From Lytechinus pictus (Eukaryota > Echinodermata > Echinoidea > Temnopleuroida > Toxopneustidae), in NCBI RefSeq assembly GCF_037042905.1, contig NC_087253.1:13407001-13471000 (forward strand): a DNA stretch of 64,000 bases, given 5' to 3'. The notes beneath the pieces were generated by a model. It was not told where the DNA came from. It ran no database searches and saw only the letters and a list, made by a program, of their open reading frames with translations. Position 1 is the first letter of the stretch. Every line of letters begins with the position of its first letter. Shown piece by piece: positions 33,036 through 45,564 of the stretch. The position numbers and the translations under genes were made by a program.

Positions 33036-33330
33036 AAGATAATTTCAGTGTGTTTATAAACATAGTGTTAGTATTCACAGTGTGTTCACATTCACATTGG
33101 ATGTGTCCACGTGATGGCCTCTGTGAATTGAACTTCGCTATGTCAATTCTGAGCATTTAAACAATGTGAACGTGATTTCATACTGTGTACAGTCCACATA
33201 CACAGTTTAAGTATTCAGAGTGTGTTCACATAATGCTCTCTGGGATTTGTGTTAAATCTCAGCATTTCAACAATGTGAATAATACACATCATGCGTATAT
33301 ACAGTGTGTTCACATAATACGATGTTTTAA
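33036..33330. mobile_element. CACTGTG-rich MITE-like repeat (copy 2)
   Basis: Same motif set as the copy at 28382, with ACAGTGTGTTCACAT repeated three times. Diverged, boundaries approximate. Confidence 0.45.
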
Positions 33331-34289
33331 AATTGAGAATTTTTATAAAGAGGAGATGATTTGATGTGATGTTCCAAACTGTGAGACACTGCTCTTTCCA
33401 AAAAGGAATGAAACGTAATGTGGTTATGTAATCATGAGGAGCCAACGTAACGTGGTTATGTAATCATGAGGAGCCTGCATACAACATTGCAATAACAGGC
33501 AAAGATTAGAATACCATAATGATCAGCACTTCGTCAATACTTACATGTACATGGATACCATATTCATGTTATTGTCAAGATACATGTATGTAATATGAAA
33601 GGCACAATCATAAAAGCCGTTCATGTTTTAAATAGAGATATTCGAAATTTGATTACCTCTAAAATACAAATACCCATATCAAAACACGAATAACGAGTGC
33701 GTATAATGTAAACGGATAGGCCCTGTTGAAAATGGACGAATTTATTTGCACAATTTGTTCAAAATCAAATTTAAGGGGGAAAATTGCACTTTGATCATAC
33801 GACACGTCTTTTCTTGTTACGACAGGCAATCAATGTCATTATGATTCTGAGAGTATTTCTCCAACATTTTTTTCCGACAAGTTGTCAGATCTGCCAACTC
33901 TCCTTGATTCTGATTGGCTGAGGGGTACTGTTACTAAGGTAACTGTTTGATAAAACAGGACTTGTCGGATAAAACAGCGATAAAGGACTGTGCAAGAAGC
34001 TTACGTTTAATTCAAAATAATGAAGCGTAGGTCAAAATATCTGCATCTGTATTCCTTGCAGATTTGTAGTTGATTAGGTTTCAGTTGCAACTGAACTTCT
34101 TGGCATGTTCGGACTTATCTTTATCTATAATTTAACGTAAGTACCGATACTTACAACACCTCATAGGCAACAGTCATCAAAAGTAGTGTTAAATTTCTAG
34201 ATAGTTTCAGATTAGGACTTCATTATTTCGTGAGACGTATTAAATGACGTAAACTGTTATCCTCTCCACCTTTCCCGACTGGAAAGGAT

Positions 34290-34512
34290 GCAGTGTCCCA
34301 CAGTGGGTGCCACAGTGTGTTCACAGTGGGGAATACAATGTAAAATCCCCTCCACACTGTTGAATTTGAGCATTTCAACAGTGTAAATCGCATAATCACA
34401 TAGTCGACCATAAGAACACGCTGTGAACAGACACACTATCGAAGTTGAATTTGAGCATTTTAACAGTGTGAATAATATTTTTTCACATAGACCACTGTTC
34501 TATCCAGCAGGA
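34290..34512. mobile_element. CACTGTG-rich MITE-like repeat (copy 3)
   Basis: Contains CCACAGTGTGTTCACAG and two inverted TTTGAGCATTT blocks, and ends near CCAGCAGGACAG, the complement of a CTGCTGG block at the start of copy 1. Confidence 0.5.
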
Positions 34513-35029
34513 CAGAGGAAAGGGATTAATTTACCATAAAATAATAATACTCTCAATGCGTAAATTCCAGACGATCGGTCTGCAACCCGATTTGTGAATA
34601 AAAAAAGTAGTAGATTTTTATACTAATATTGAGACATGAAATATCATACTGTGTTCAAATCAATGACTATAATTATGCTAATACTTAGGTCTATTAGAAT
34701 AAAAGCAAATGTATTCCTAGTCGTTATGATGTCATAGCAATCGTACGATTGGCTACGATTTGGAACTAATGTGTACCTTACTACAAAATAAAGGTTTACA
34801 ATTATCAAAAATTGTTAAATTAGAATGCTTTCAGTTAATAGGCTTACTTTTCATTCACATTTTTTAAAAATGAGCAAAATGCAATTTGTTCTGAAATCGG
34901 ATGTAGACGAGCCGGTGCGGTGGGCGTTGGGCAATGTATACAAATTAAGACATCTTTCCTCACTAAGTTTCCTGTCAAGTCTTTTTTTATATTCGAAGGA
35001 ACAGAATGACTTTAATTACCTCATCAGTA

Positions 35030-36310
35030 TCATAAATATGTTGTGGACGTAGTGGTAGGCAGAGGCCATGCCATCTTTTTGTCCCCGTTGGCGTCGCGAT
35101 CGAATGCACGGTATGAGGTGAACGAGCGACCGCCCTCAACTTCCTCAGTTAGCACCCCAACGTGATTTTTGCGCGAGAACTTGGACGAATTCGTAATGGC
35201 GTATGTGTCCTTCCGGTAGCACTTCATCGTGGAGACACAGAATACCTCTTTGCAACCTCTTCGAAAGTTCGGGTTGTAGCACGAGTATATGACCGGATTC
35301 CACGCGCATGACGTCAGCGAAATCCAGACTGTGACCCAGTAAATGTTCACCTCCGTTTGGCTAATCTGCGTCAAGTCTTGAGCACACGTGAACCACTCCT
35401 GAACGACGAAGAACGGCGTCCATGAGATGAAGAAAACACTGCTTACAATCATGAGCATTTTAACAGTTTTGACCTTTGCGCGCGGCACGCTGTTCATTGT
35501 CCGCTGCAGGGCGCGTCCGCGTATACCGACCGTCCAAATATGGCGGAAAATTCGCGCGTATGTTATCAGAAGCAAGATCATGGGCAAGATGAATTCAACG
35601 AGGAGCAACGCAGTGATGTACATTATCCCAGCTGCTTCCAAGGAAGTGAAAGGCATACAAACTGTTGTGTTCCCTCCTAGTTCTGTAAGCACGAAGAAAT
35701 AAAAGGAAGGACACGATATGAGCGTTGCGATGGACCAACTAATGATGATCATTTTCTTCGCTTTTCCGCGAGTGATTTTAAAGCTCAGTGGATACAGAAT
35801 AGTGTAGAAACGATCGACACCGATGGCTATTAGCACATAGACGGTTGCACCCGGCTTCATATATTGCAAGAACCTCACCAGCTTACAGATAAACAAACCA
35901 AACACCCACTCATCTGCAATGATTAGACCAATCATGAAAGGCATACAGAGGATCGACATGACCAGGTCCACAATGGCTAGCGATATCACAAAATAGTTCG
36001 TCGTGCTCTGCAGTCGACGACTTCGCTGCACTACGGTGACCACAAGGATGTTGCCGAATATGCACGTCATGCACATCAGCGAAGCGGCGATGGTACCCGT
36101 TACGGTCCCGAATGTCATGACGATGCTGTCTCGGTCCAGGTCCTGCGGAGAAGTTCCTAGATCTGGTCCGGATGATGTCGGCTGTTCCCACGGGGATGTG
36201 CTCACACCGTTGGGAACTGATGTACTCTCAATGGTCATCGCCGCCTCTGTCGTGGCTACATCCGTGCTGTCCGAGAAGACAACTGATGTCACTGACGTCG
36301 TCGTGTTCAT
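35030..36310 (-). CDS. GPR19: GPR19-like class A orphan GPCR
   Basis: A single-exon 426-residue receptor. An in-frame TAA lies two codons before the ATG, so the start is well placed. The N-terminal ~65 residues are Ser/Thr-rich with an NTT glycosylation site. Seven hydrophobic segments follow; TM1 has the GN motif, TM3 ends with VDRFYTILYPL, TM6 has SWTPFF and TM7 has NPVIY. DRF in place of DRY, the QSTTNYFV loop, KVKTVKMLMI, MKCYR and a C-terminus close to AWP..TT are the pattern of vertebrate GPR19, remembered rather than searched. TM7 here keeps canonical NPxxY, whereas I recall human GPR19 as lacking the Asn. Likely a plasma-membrane Gi/o-type receptor of unsettled ligand. Neighbouring genes give no functional clue. 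Confidence 0.88.
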   Translation of the reverse strand: MNTTTSVTSVVFSDSTDVATTEAAMTIESTSVPNGVSTSPWEQPTSSGPDLGTSPQDLDRDSIVMTFGTVTGTIAASLMCMTCIFGNILVVTVVQRSRRLQSTTNYFVISLAIVDLVMSILCMPFMIGLIIADEWVFGLFICKLVRFLQYMKPGATVYVLIAIGVDRFYTILYPLSFKITRGKAKKMIIISWSIATLISCPSFYFFVLTELGGNTTVCMPFTSLEAAGIMYITALLLVEFILPMILLLITYARIFRHIWTVGIRGRALQRTMNSVPRAKVKTVKMLMIVSSVFFISWTPFFVVQEWFTCAQDLTQISQTEVNIYWVTVWISLTSCAWNPVIYSCYNPNFRRGCKEVFCVSTMKCYRKDTYAITNSSKFSRKNHVGVLTEEVEGGRSFTSYRAFDRDANGDKKMAWPLPTTTSTTYL

Positions 36311-36330
36311 CCTTTAACTTCACAGCATCC
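36311..36330 (-). promoter_or_regulatory. GPR19 5'UTR: 3' splice site and two-codon uORF
   Basis: On the minus strand the sequence upstream of the start reads TTGATCTTGCAG|GATGCTGTGA, a good 3' splice site about 20 bases before the receptor ATG. The first bases after it form ATG CTG TGA, a minimal uORF. A non-coding 5' exon further upstream is therefore likely, with translation possibly damped by the uORF; both are inference. Confidence 0.4.
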
Positions 36331-37140
36331 TGCAAGATCAAATGGGGAAAATGATTATAAAGTTAATTTATCTTCGATCACTGGTCGTCTGTAGTCTGCT
36401 GTGCAAACCCTTCACTCGAGTCAAATGTGTAAATGCGCAGCCCACAACGGCTTGTGTACTAAAGACCAAACAGTACGTTTTCTATGTGTTAGTCTTGTGT
36501 GTTGAAGATCCACTTGTTAATCGAAGTTTCACTCTGAGTCTGTGTCCGTATACTAGGTCGTCCGTTAGTTGTATATTTTAGTACAAAATGTAGTGGATAG
36601 ACACCGTCGCAAAAACATCTTTACTACAACAATTGTTACCTATTCAAACATGAACAAGTACTGTAGACCCTAAAAGACAAATTTTCCTTAAAATTGGTAC
36701 GTCAGCAGATAAAAGCGGGAGGAACAATATTAGAGTCAGGCAACAGAATGGGGAAAAGGAAGAAGATGGAGAAAACAAACTGCAACGCGCACGAATAATA
36801 CCTCGCTTTGTTCCAAAAGCAGATGGTAGAAAGAAGGGAGGAATCTCTTCTGTACAGTGACGTATAATGATCACACTAAGTACGAAATTAGATTTTTTTT
36901 TTTAATGAAACCATCCTTAGTTATCACACGCGTCGGAATGCTTTAAATGTCACCATGATCTTGTATGGTTGCATTAATTGCTTTACACGTGTATTACTCG
37001 TACGAGGTCGAGACACCGCTGAAAAAATTGAGAAATTCTTTGAACGGTGATCCAATCCTACATGGCATCAAAAACACGGCCGTAGAAAGTGGGGGCGGGG
37101 GATGCCATTTTGGTAAAACTTACTGATTGACAAATCAATT

Positions 37141-37183
37141 CACACACACACACACCCTCTCACACACACCCACTCACACACAT

Positions 37184-37242
<59 letters not shown>
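37141..37242. repeat. (CA)n followed by (TA)n microsatellite
   Basis: About 45 bases CA-rich, then ~56 bases of pure TA. Confidence 0.95.
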
Positions 37243-37243
<1 letters not shown>

Positions 37244-37509
37244 GTAAACATAGCGAGATATGAATACTAGAGAAAATGAAATATGTGAAATATGATGAAT
37301 GAGAAGTAAAAACAAACAAACAGAGAGACAAGGAATTGAGGGATGTTCAGACTTCGTGTTTCATCTCACCAGTCCCGTCAGTAAGAATAAACATACTCTG
37401 ACTTTTATCTAAACTGACAGACAATTACAAATAAACTTAAATTCTTCTCTCAATATTGCAGAAGATGGATGCATACGCCCCTAAGGATGAGCGCTTAGAG
37501 AAGTGATGT

Positions 37510-38117
37510 TTAAAGGTCAAGTCCACCCCAGGAAAATGCTGACTTGAATAAACAGAGAGAAATCAAACTACATGTAGCATAACGCTGAACATTTCATCAA
37601 AATCGGTTGTAAAATAAGAAAGTTATGACATTTTAAAATTTCGCTTATTTTTCACAAAACAGTGATATGCACAACTCGTTGAGTCAGTCGATGATGTCCA
37701 TCACTCACTATTTCTTTTGTGTTTTATTTATTGTTTGAATTATACAATATTCCATTTTTTATAGAATTGACAATAAGAACCAACTTGACTAAACCATATA
37801 GTATTACAAAAAAGCTAATTCCACATGTTCAGGCAGGAATTAATCGTCGTATCACTTGACAATGAGGAGAACATTAGAATATTTAATATTTCATGTAATA
37901 AAATACAAAATAAATAGTGAATGGATGACGTCATAGTCTCCTCATTTGCATACCAGCCAGGATGTGCATATAACTATTTTGTAAAATTAAGCAAAACTTT
38001 AAAATGTCAGCTTTCTTCTTTCACATCCGATTTTGATGAAATTTTCAGTGTTATGCTTGTTGGATTTTTCTCTTTTTATTCAAATCAACTTTTTGTTGGG
38101 GTGGACTTGTCCTTTAA
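37510..38117. mobile_element. ~600-bp MITE, TTAAAGGTCAAGTCCACC family (copy 2)
   Basis: Left TTTAAAGGTCAAGTCCACCC and right GGTGGACTTGTCCTTTAA. Subterminal arms extend about 150 bases in diverged form. No transposase ORF. Confidence 0.85.
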
Positions 38118-38427
38118 GAGTAGTTACGCCAATGAAACCTAACCCAGACCTATATCAAAGCTATATATGTTATTTCGAATGGCATATTATCGATCGATTT
38201 GGACTTTGGAGTCCGTTTAGTTGGTGTGCATGTACTTTCACCATAGGGATAGAATTGTAGAATTATTTCTCCATGGTTAAACGAAATATTCTTGAACGAC
38301 ATTGCTCTATCATGTCTACGATCTCTTCCTAGACTCTTGAAAGGAGACGAGTTGTACATATAAATTACAATGCAATGTTGTGGTCCTTACGAAGACCAAA
38401 GAAGAAATACTAAAGGATTTGTGAAGG

Positions 38428-38705
38428 TTTTTCTTCTTTTTCATTTCTTCTTCTCCTACTTCTCTATCTTCTTCTTCTTCTCCTCTTCTTCTTCCTCCTC
38501 ATCCTCCTCCTCCATTTTCTTCTTCTTCTTTTTCTTCTTCTTCTCCATCTTCTTCCTTATCATCATCATCTTATTATTCTTCTAAATCTCTTCTTATTCT
38601 TCATTTTCTTGTTCTCTTTCTCCACCTTCTCCTCCTCCTTCACCTTCTCCTTCTTCTTCATCATGTTCTTCTTCTTCTTCTCCTCTTCCTTCTTCTTCTT
38701 TTACT
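38428..38705. repeat. Polypyrimidine CTT/CCT tract
   Basis: About 275 bases almost free of purines except in short ATC and CAT interruptions. Such tracts can form triplex (H-DNA). Confidence 0.9.
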
Positions 38706-40249
38706 TACACCGCCTTTTCATTTATAAAACATATTCTATGTGGCTTACCTTGCTCGCCTAACAAAATATTTTCCTGCGTTCGGCCTAGTGTTTGCTTTAA
38801 TGATGTCGTATAATCTAATGATAAACGTAGATAGAAAACCCTTAAACATTCACCATGAATTACCATGGTAACAGGTATGATCATTCATAATCACATCTAG
38901 AATTGGTCTACATGCGCAGACCCTTTTCGCTAACTGTAAAGTGATGCAGGGTCTGGTTCGAGAGACGCCCAAAATATGGTCAATTCCAAGCACAAGACCG
39001 CATGTCCTTTGATTAAAGTTAATTTTGTATTTGATTTGCGTTCAATTACAACACAATTTTCTTGGAAAGCAAAACTCATTTTGAACTGAAGATTGATTCG
39101 CCATTGAACTCATTTAAGTAACTTGCACCCCCATGTTTTTTCCCCAAGATTTACTTTGCCCAGGTTTTCATCTACCCATCTTGACTCGGCAGGAAACTGG
39201 CATAATTAGAAACAGATCTATACAGAGCTATTATTCTATTAAAGATGAAAATGATGTCTGATTATCGTCCACGAGTATGAGCGATATATGTTTTTTCTGC
39301 CTTCGAAGAAGATCTAATTAAGCCAGTAACATATTTCAATGATTATATCCTTTTTTTTAATTTATGTTTTCATTCATAAATCATCAACAAAAAATACTTT
39401 ACAAAGTTCACAATAAAGGTTACATAAAAAAAATAAGGATAAATCATAATATTTACAAAAGATTGGAGTGATCAGGAAAATAAAAGGGGGAAAGGAAAGC
39501 AGAGTACATGCATATCTTTTCATTAAAACAATATCGTACTTTTACATGAGCAAGAATTCCTGTATTCTTTGTATAATTGTACAAACACAAAATAAAATCT
39601 AAATCAAAACACAACAGAAAAAAATGCAAACAGTAAAAATTCGAAAACAGGACGTCAAATGATACAGAAAAAAGTGCCACAGCAAGAAATATCTCAGCGA
39701 AAAAAAACAAACCATAAGGTCAAAATGCCGGAATGAAAATAGGAATTTGAAGGTAAAACGCCAGAATAGAAGATGATGGGGTAAAAAGACGGGGTAAAAA
39801 GCCCAACGTATGAATAAATGTAAGAAGTTGAAAGAAATGAAAAATATCATGGGAACTGATGAAAGCCTCAAGGTAAAAAAAAAAGCAATAAACTACACCA
39901 CAACGGAATTATTGATATGCATTTATTCGATGTACGTATATAGAGATGATTATCTTACTGTAGGCCTGCTGCAGTGAGCACGTTGATGACAACGTGTAAC
40001 TCCCCATTAATCATGAACTTTTGTCAAGGTGTTCGTGAGGTTGTTTTCAGTTATAATCAGATCGAAACAGAAAATAACAAGTGGCCAGATGAGTGAGTTT
40101 GTTGGAGTTTTTTTCAGAAAGTAAAGATCGGGAGGGGAGGGTGGCTGAGATCCCGCTGAGATAGAGAATATTCAGTCAGCGAAATTAAAAATAGTAGTAG
40201 TACTTCTACTACTACTACTACTACTAGTAGTACTACTACTACTAAACCA

Positions 40250-40340
40250 TGACTACTAGCACTACTACTACTAAACCATGACTACTAGTACTACTACTGT
40301 AGTAGTAGTACTAGTAGTCATGGTTTAGTAGTAGTAGTAC
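40250..40340. repeat. Near-perfect palindrome centred near 40299
   Basis: The arm CTAAACCATGACTACTAGTA and its triplet extensions reads identically on both strands around a single central base. Arms are at least 38 bases. A direct copy of the arm precedes it at 40238-40262. Confidence 0.85.
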
Positions 40341-40520
40341 TAGTAGTAGTAGTAGTAGTAGTAGAAGTAGCAGGCAGAGGAGTAGTAGCAATAGTAGCAG
40401 TTTTTAGGAGGAGTAGTAGCATTAGTAACAGTTTTTATTTTCATTACTACTACTACTACTATTATTACTACTGCTACTATTACTACTATACTACTACTGC
40501 TACTATTACTACTACCACTT

Positions 40521-40561
<41 letters not shown>

Positions 40562-40696
40562 GCTACTACTACTGCTACTCTTTCTATTACTACAACAACT
40601 ACTACTACTACCACTACTACCAATATTACTATTACTATTACTATTACTACTACTACTACTACTACCACTACTACTACCACCACCACCACTACTACC

Positions 40697-40732
<36 letters not shown>

Positions 40733-40757
40733 GCTGTTACTATTACTACTGCTACTG

Positions 40758-40791
<34 letters not shown>

Positions 40792-40925
40792 CACTAATAC
40801 TACTACGCACTGCTGCTGCTACTACTACTACTGCTGCTGCTACTACTACTATTACTACTACTTCTACTTCTACTGCTGCTGCTGCTGCTACTACTATTAT
40901 TACTACTACTATACTACTACTACTA

Positions 40926-41177
40926 CACTGTAAAAAATATTGGGTAAAATTTTTACCACCACGAGGGTAATTATGTGTCCAACCAATTCTGGGCAGTATT
41001 TTACCCAATGCGGGAAGCATATTGTCCAGTAAGGTTAAAAAATAAGCAGCAATTACTTTAGAATGGGCAAAATTTTCATCACACTGGATAAATAAAAATG
41101 CCCAAAAGAAATGTCCAATGTTGGTTGGACACATAATTACCCTCATGGAGCACTTTTACCCAATATTTTTTAGAGTG
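40926..41177. mobile_element. 252-bp MITE inside the CTA microsatellite
   Basis: Termini CACTGTAAAAAATATTGGG and complement with TA on each side (40924-40925, 41178-41179). The flanking DNA on both sides is CTA repeat, so the element inserted into the array. Confidence 0.85.
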
Positions 41178-41205
41178 TACTACTAGTACTACTATCACTA
41201 CTATC

Positions 41206-41236
<31 letters not shown>

Positions 41237-42845
41237 TTCATATCATCATCACCGTTATCATAATCACTATTGTTGTTATTATTATCAGTATCATCACCAT
41301 CATTCTTGTCATTAATGTCATCATTATTGTGATTTAGCCCTATAAAATAATTAATCACAATAATAAATTTTATTACCCCCATTGCTATAATTATGATTAT
41401 TAATTTTATAATTTTCATCAAATAATGTATCTGGGTATTTCAAACAGATAAAAATACTCAAATTTTAATTCAAATGGATCAGTACAAAGACAGCTATCTC
41501 ATTACAATTTACTCTTAGCTCGGTACAACCGTTACTTCTGAAGCACGATAAAATACAATCGTACAAGAACTTTATGATTTAATGCATTATTCTGTACTGT
41601 ATCTTGACAGTATGTATGAGAGGGTGTGTGCGGGTGTGTATGAGGGTGTGTGGGTGTGAGTGTGTGTGTGTGTGTGTAAACAATAGGAACATTTACCACA
41701 CTGCATGTATAGGCCTACATGTATCTAGAGTGCATGCCATCATAGACAATATCATTATTTGAATTCAAAGTACTTCATTGATACCGTAACAATTACAAGT
41801 GAAGTGAAAATAACAGTACGTGTATCCCCATTGTTTATGCAGACGACACCATGCGATACTTGCTTCGATTGCGCAAGTCATTTTGCGGGGTAATTCTTCT
41901 CCATCTCCACGTCGGTTACCGTGGCGACGGGATGAGTTTGAAAGACGGTTTTCATACGTGATTTGATTGCGTCACAAGGGAATCAAACACAATTGAAAAA
42001 CAATATGAATAATGGTATACGGTGTAATACGTAATTTGATGGGAAAATCATATGGGATTTTCAATGAGAAGTCCTCATGAGATGTATATTAATCTACAAT
42101 GATTGTGCAGTTTTACTATATCGAATACTGAGTGATAATTTCGAATATCTATTTGGGTATCTATTACCATGGTTATCGCTGATGAACTTTTCCGAGCTTC
42201 GTCAACCGACGTACAGTAGTGGTTTTTATGTGTATTATATTATATTATATTATATGTATCGTGTATTACCAAATTTTATTGTCAGTGAAAAACAGTGGCG
42301 TACAGATGGGGGGGGGGGGGGGCTCTTACCCCCCCCCCCAAATAAAAAAAAATCATGACTAAGAAAAAAAAAAGAGAAAAGAAAAAAAAGAAAGAGAGCA
42401 TGGTCAAATATGATATTATTTTGTGAGTATTTTGTCAAAATCTATCACAAAATTTGAGTTTTTTAATAAACATGTCGAATATTTTGATATTTTAATGTAA
42501 GTTAATAATGAAATACTAGCATTTGCATGATAAATAATAATAATAATCATGATCTGATAGCGCCTTTTCCAGAGGATAAAGCGCTGTTTATATAACGGCA
42601 AAAAATGAATTCAGTTTTAGATGTGTTTTGGATGCTTTTTGAAGAGGTCAATAAGAGATGAAATGTTTCGGAGAGATGACGGGAGTTTATTTTTTCCAAA
42701 GACGGGGGGGGGGGGGGTGAAAATAATTGAATTCAGCCTGACTTGTGGCTTTAAGAATGACAAAGGAATGAGCAGATATGGAACAAAGCGAGTATCTACA
42801 TGTAAAACTAAATAAACCTGAATATGAATATCAACCTAACCAGGA

Positions 42846-44002
42846 GGGTGTTTCATAAAGCTGTTCGTAAGTTAAGAGCGACTTTAAAGGCCAAGTCCAC
42901 TTCAAAAAAATGCTGAATCGAATAAATAGAGAAAATTCAAACTAGCATAGTGCTGAAAATTTCATCAAAATCGGATGTAAAATAAGAAAGTTATGACATT
43001 AATAAAGTTTCGCTTATTTTTCACAAAACAGTGATATGCACAACTTGGTGAGTCAGTCGATGATGTCCATCACTCACTATTTTTTTTTTGTCTTTTATTG
43101 TTCGAATTATACAATATTTTAATTTTTACAGATTTGAAAATAAGGACCAACTTGCCTGAACCATAAAAGGTAAAGCAATGGTAATTCCGCATTTTCAGCG
43201 AAAAATAAAAGTTTGTTTCACAGGACAATGAGGCGAAAAATAGAATATTTCATATTTCATTTGATAAAATACAAAATAAATAGTGAGTGAGTGATGTCAT
43301 CAGTTCCCTCATTTGCATACCGACTTGGATGTGCATATTACTGTTTTGTGAAATTAACCGAAACTTAAAAATGTCATAACTTTCTTATTTTACATCCAAT
43401 TTCGATGAAATTTTCAGTGGTATGCTTGTTGGATTTTTTTCTTTTTATTCAAACCATCTTTTTGTTAGGGTGGACTTGTCCTTTAAGAACGACTGGTGAA
43501 CCTTTCTTACGCGCTAAGCTATCACCAATGAACATTGAATGGTGCATATTTACCACAAGAAAGGATCACCAGCCGTTCTTAAAGTCGCTCTTAAAGGTAT
43601 TTTTTAACTTTGTGAGCAGCCGATTTAAAAAATTCTCAAACCAAGATGAAACATGTGTACAAGTGCATGTATTAGAACTAATAAACCCTGAAAACAACCA
43701 GTATTGAAAATGAAAAGCTAAAACTACAAGGCAAACCCCGATTTTGTAAATAGGCGTCTTATAGACGCCTACATAGTACACATAAATGTATGGGATGAAA
43801 TTAAGATGGTGTTTTCGGTCACTTTATATTTCAATGTTTGAAGCACTAAATAATTATTTTCGAACGCAACTTTTTCTGGGCTTCATTTTTGTAACATATC
43901 ACAGACACAGGTGACAAGTGTGACCTTCTAGCTAAGATGTTTTAAAAGTCAAACCAATGTTAACCAATCACTTTAACTTACGAACAGCTTTATGAAACAC
44001 CC
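42846..44002. mobile_element. Outer MITE with 30-bp perfect inverted ends
   Basis: GGGTGTTTCATAAAGCTGTT and ten further bases at the left are matched exactly in inverted orientation at the right end. It is interrupted at 42884 by the TTAAAGG(C/T)CAAGTCC element. Short inner inverted blocks around 43480-43595 (AAGAACGACTGGTGA and complement) belong to it. Confidence 0.8.
42884..43486. mobile_element. ~600-bp MITE, TTAAAGGTCAAGTCCACC family (copy 3, nested)
   Basis: Left TTAAAGGCCAAGTCCACTTC, right GGTGGACTTGTCCTTTAA. It sits inside the older element 42846-44002. Confidence 0.85.
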
Positions 44003-44917
44003 ACCTGTTCCTCATAATATGCATAGCGTATTCGTATTTTCAATGCCGCGTTAACACAATCTACCTGTAATACGCGTTCACACAAGTTGTCTCGTCTTCT
44101 TATTCGGCAAGCAAGCATAGCAACTTTAAAAAAAATGTTAACGATGTTGACATAAGCGTAACGGCTTCTTGACAACAAAGATATCAAACAAAGGCCAAAG
44201 ACATGACAGAGCTACTTTGACTACACGACCAGGACTGTGATAATTACATAGACTACATTCGGAGCAAGTATGCCTACATCAATAATATATTATACAGTAT
44301 AACGTTTCTAGCCATTTGAGCAATGAATAATGTCAGTGCCATTTCCCTTTGCAAAATTCCAAAAAAATGAAATAAAAAGACAAAACATTTTACGTAAAAA
44401 TAACTTATGGAATCACAACCCTCCTTACTCAGTGTGACGTCACGTAATTCAGGCCGTGATCAACCTTAATAAAGCCCATTGTTGAAACCCATTACTTTTA
44501 GCAAAATACTGGGCTATATTATGCATAAAAGTTACATTGCAGTACCACGTACCTTACACAATCCCCAGTTGTCAATTTTACTTTTAGCTCCGATCTAGAA
44601 ATTTGAAATTACGCTCAAACACAACTAACATTCACATTAAACACAACTGTTTTTGCAAAGGGCTTCTAAAATTGTCGTCGTTCAAAATCTTTTTAGGGCC
44701 TACATTATCATATGAGGTAATTTGTTCATGATAAATCATACAGCATTTGTGACTCCTATCTTATCATGAAGAACTCATTGTAATACTCTTCATTTTCCTA
44801 GGTTTTCTGAGTTGTACAAATTACTCAAATTAGATTTCGTTTGTCAGCCAATTGCCAATTAGGCCTACTCAGTAAATTGAACTCTAAAACCTTAAACGAG
44901 AATGAAAACCTTGACAC

Positions 44918-44921
<4 letters not shown>

Positions 44922-44999
<78 letters not shown>

Positions 45000-45010
45000 T
45001 GTATATATAT
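44922..45010. repeat. (TA)n microsatellite, left border of tRNA block
   Basis: Almost pure TA for ~85 bases. A matching tract lies at 45568-45632 on the other side of the inverted-repeat block. Confidence 0.95.
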
Positions 45011-45013
45011 GTG

Positions 45014-45564
45014 TGTGTGAAGTTATACATGTACTACAGCTTTGGCAACTCTTTTATTTAAATATTGTGTGAAAGAAATGGATGAAGAGAACAATGGTAG
45101 GCGTAGCTTACATCAAGGTTCCCCAGAGCTATCTACCCTTTTTGGAAAAATTGGTGATGCCGAAAAATAAATAAATAAATAAAAGAGTTGCCAAAGCTGT
45201 AGTACATGTATAACTTCACACATTTGTATACTTTCTCCCATACGTGTACTGTATCAAAGCAATAGCTTTGATCCAGCTGAGGCATGGCGGCTTGTCATTG
45301 TTCAAAACCCACCTTCACCCGACAAAGGAAATTACAATTGGTATGGTGTCGAAAATCTGTCTATCTGACGGTCAGTCGGATCGGGGTCGCCCTAGCCACT
45401 AACCCGTCTCTGTGGTCTAGTGGTTAAGGCACCGGCGTTCGAAGCTGGGGGCCCGGGTTCGATTCCCGGCAGAGACATTTTTTCGGCATCACCAATTTTT
45501 CCAAAAAGGGTAGATAGCTCTGGGGAACCTTGATTTAAGCTACGCCTACCATTGTTCTCTTCAT

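Larger units (their letters stand above)
23810..35029. other. Intergenic region, mucin gene to GPR19
   Basis: No coding exon is supported. MITEs and repeats are listed separately. The first part may be 3'UTR of the mucin gene: AATAAA at 24187 and a CTTAAATAAAGTTTGATT context near 27525 are candidate ends. 24200-25600 is plain AT-rich DNA. An open stretch at 31302-31664 (plus) and one at 31638-32012 (minus) were noted without recognition. Confidence 0.5.
40198..41233. repeat. Long CTA/TAG trinucleotide microsatellite
   Basis: About 730 bases of imperfect CTA/TAC triplets, interrupted at 40926-41177 by a MITE, then ~55 bases more. The orientation flips from TAG to CTA repeatedly between 40198 and 40340, producing a long palindrome. 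Open frames here encode only runs of Val, Ser or Tyr and are not genes. Confidence 0.95.

Noticed and set aside
40340-41146. Minus-strand open frames coding for runs of Val and Ser
   Set aside because: Translation of the CTA microsatellite plus a MITE; no gene-like composition.
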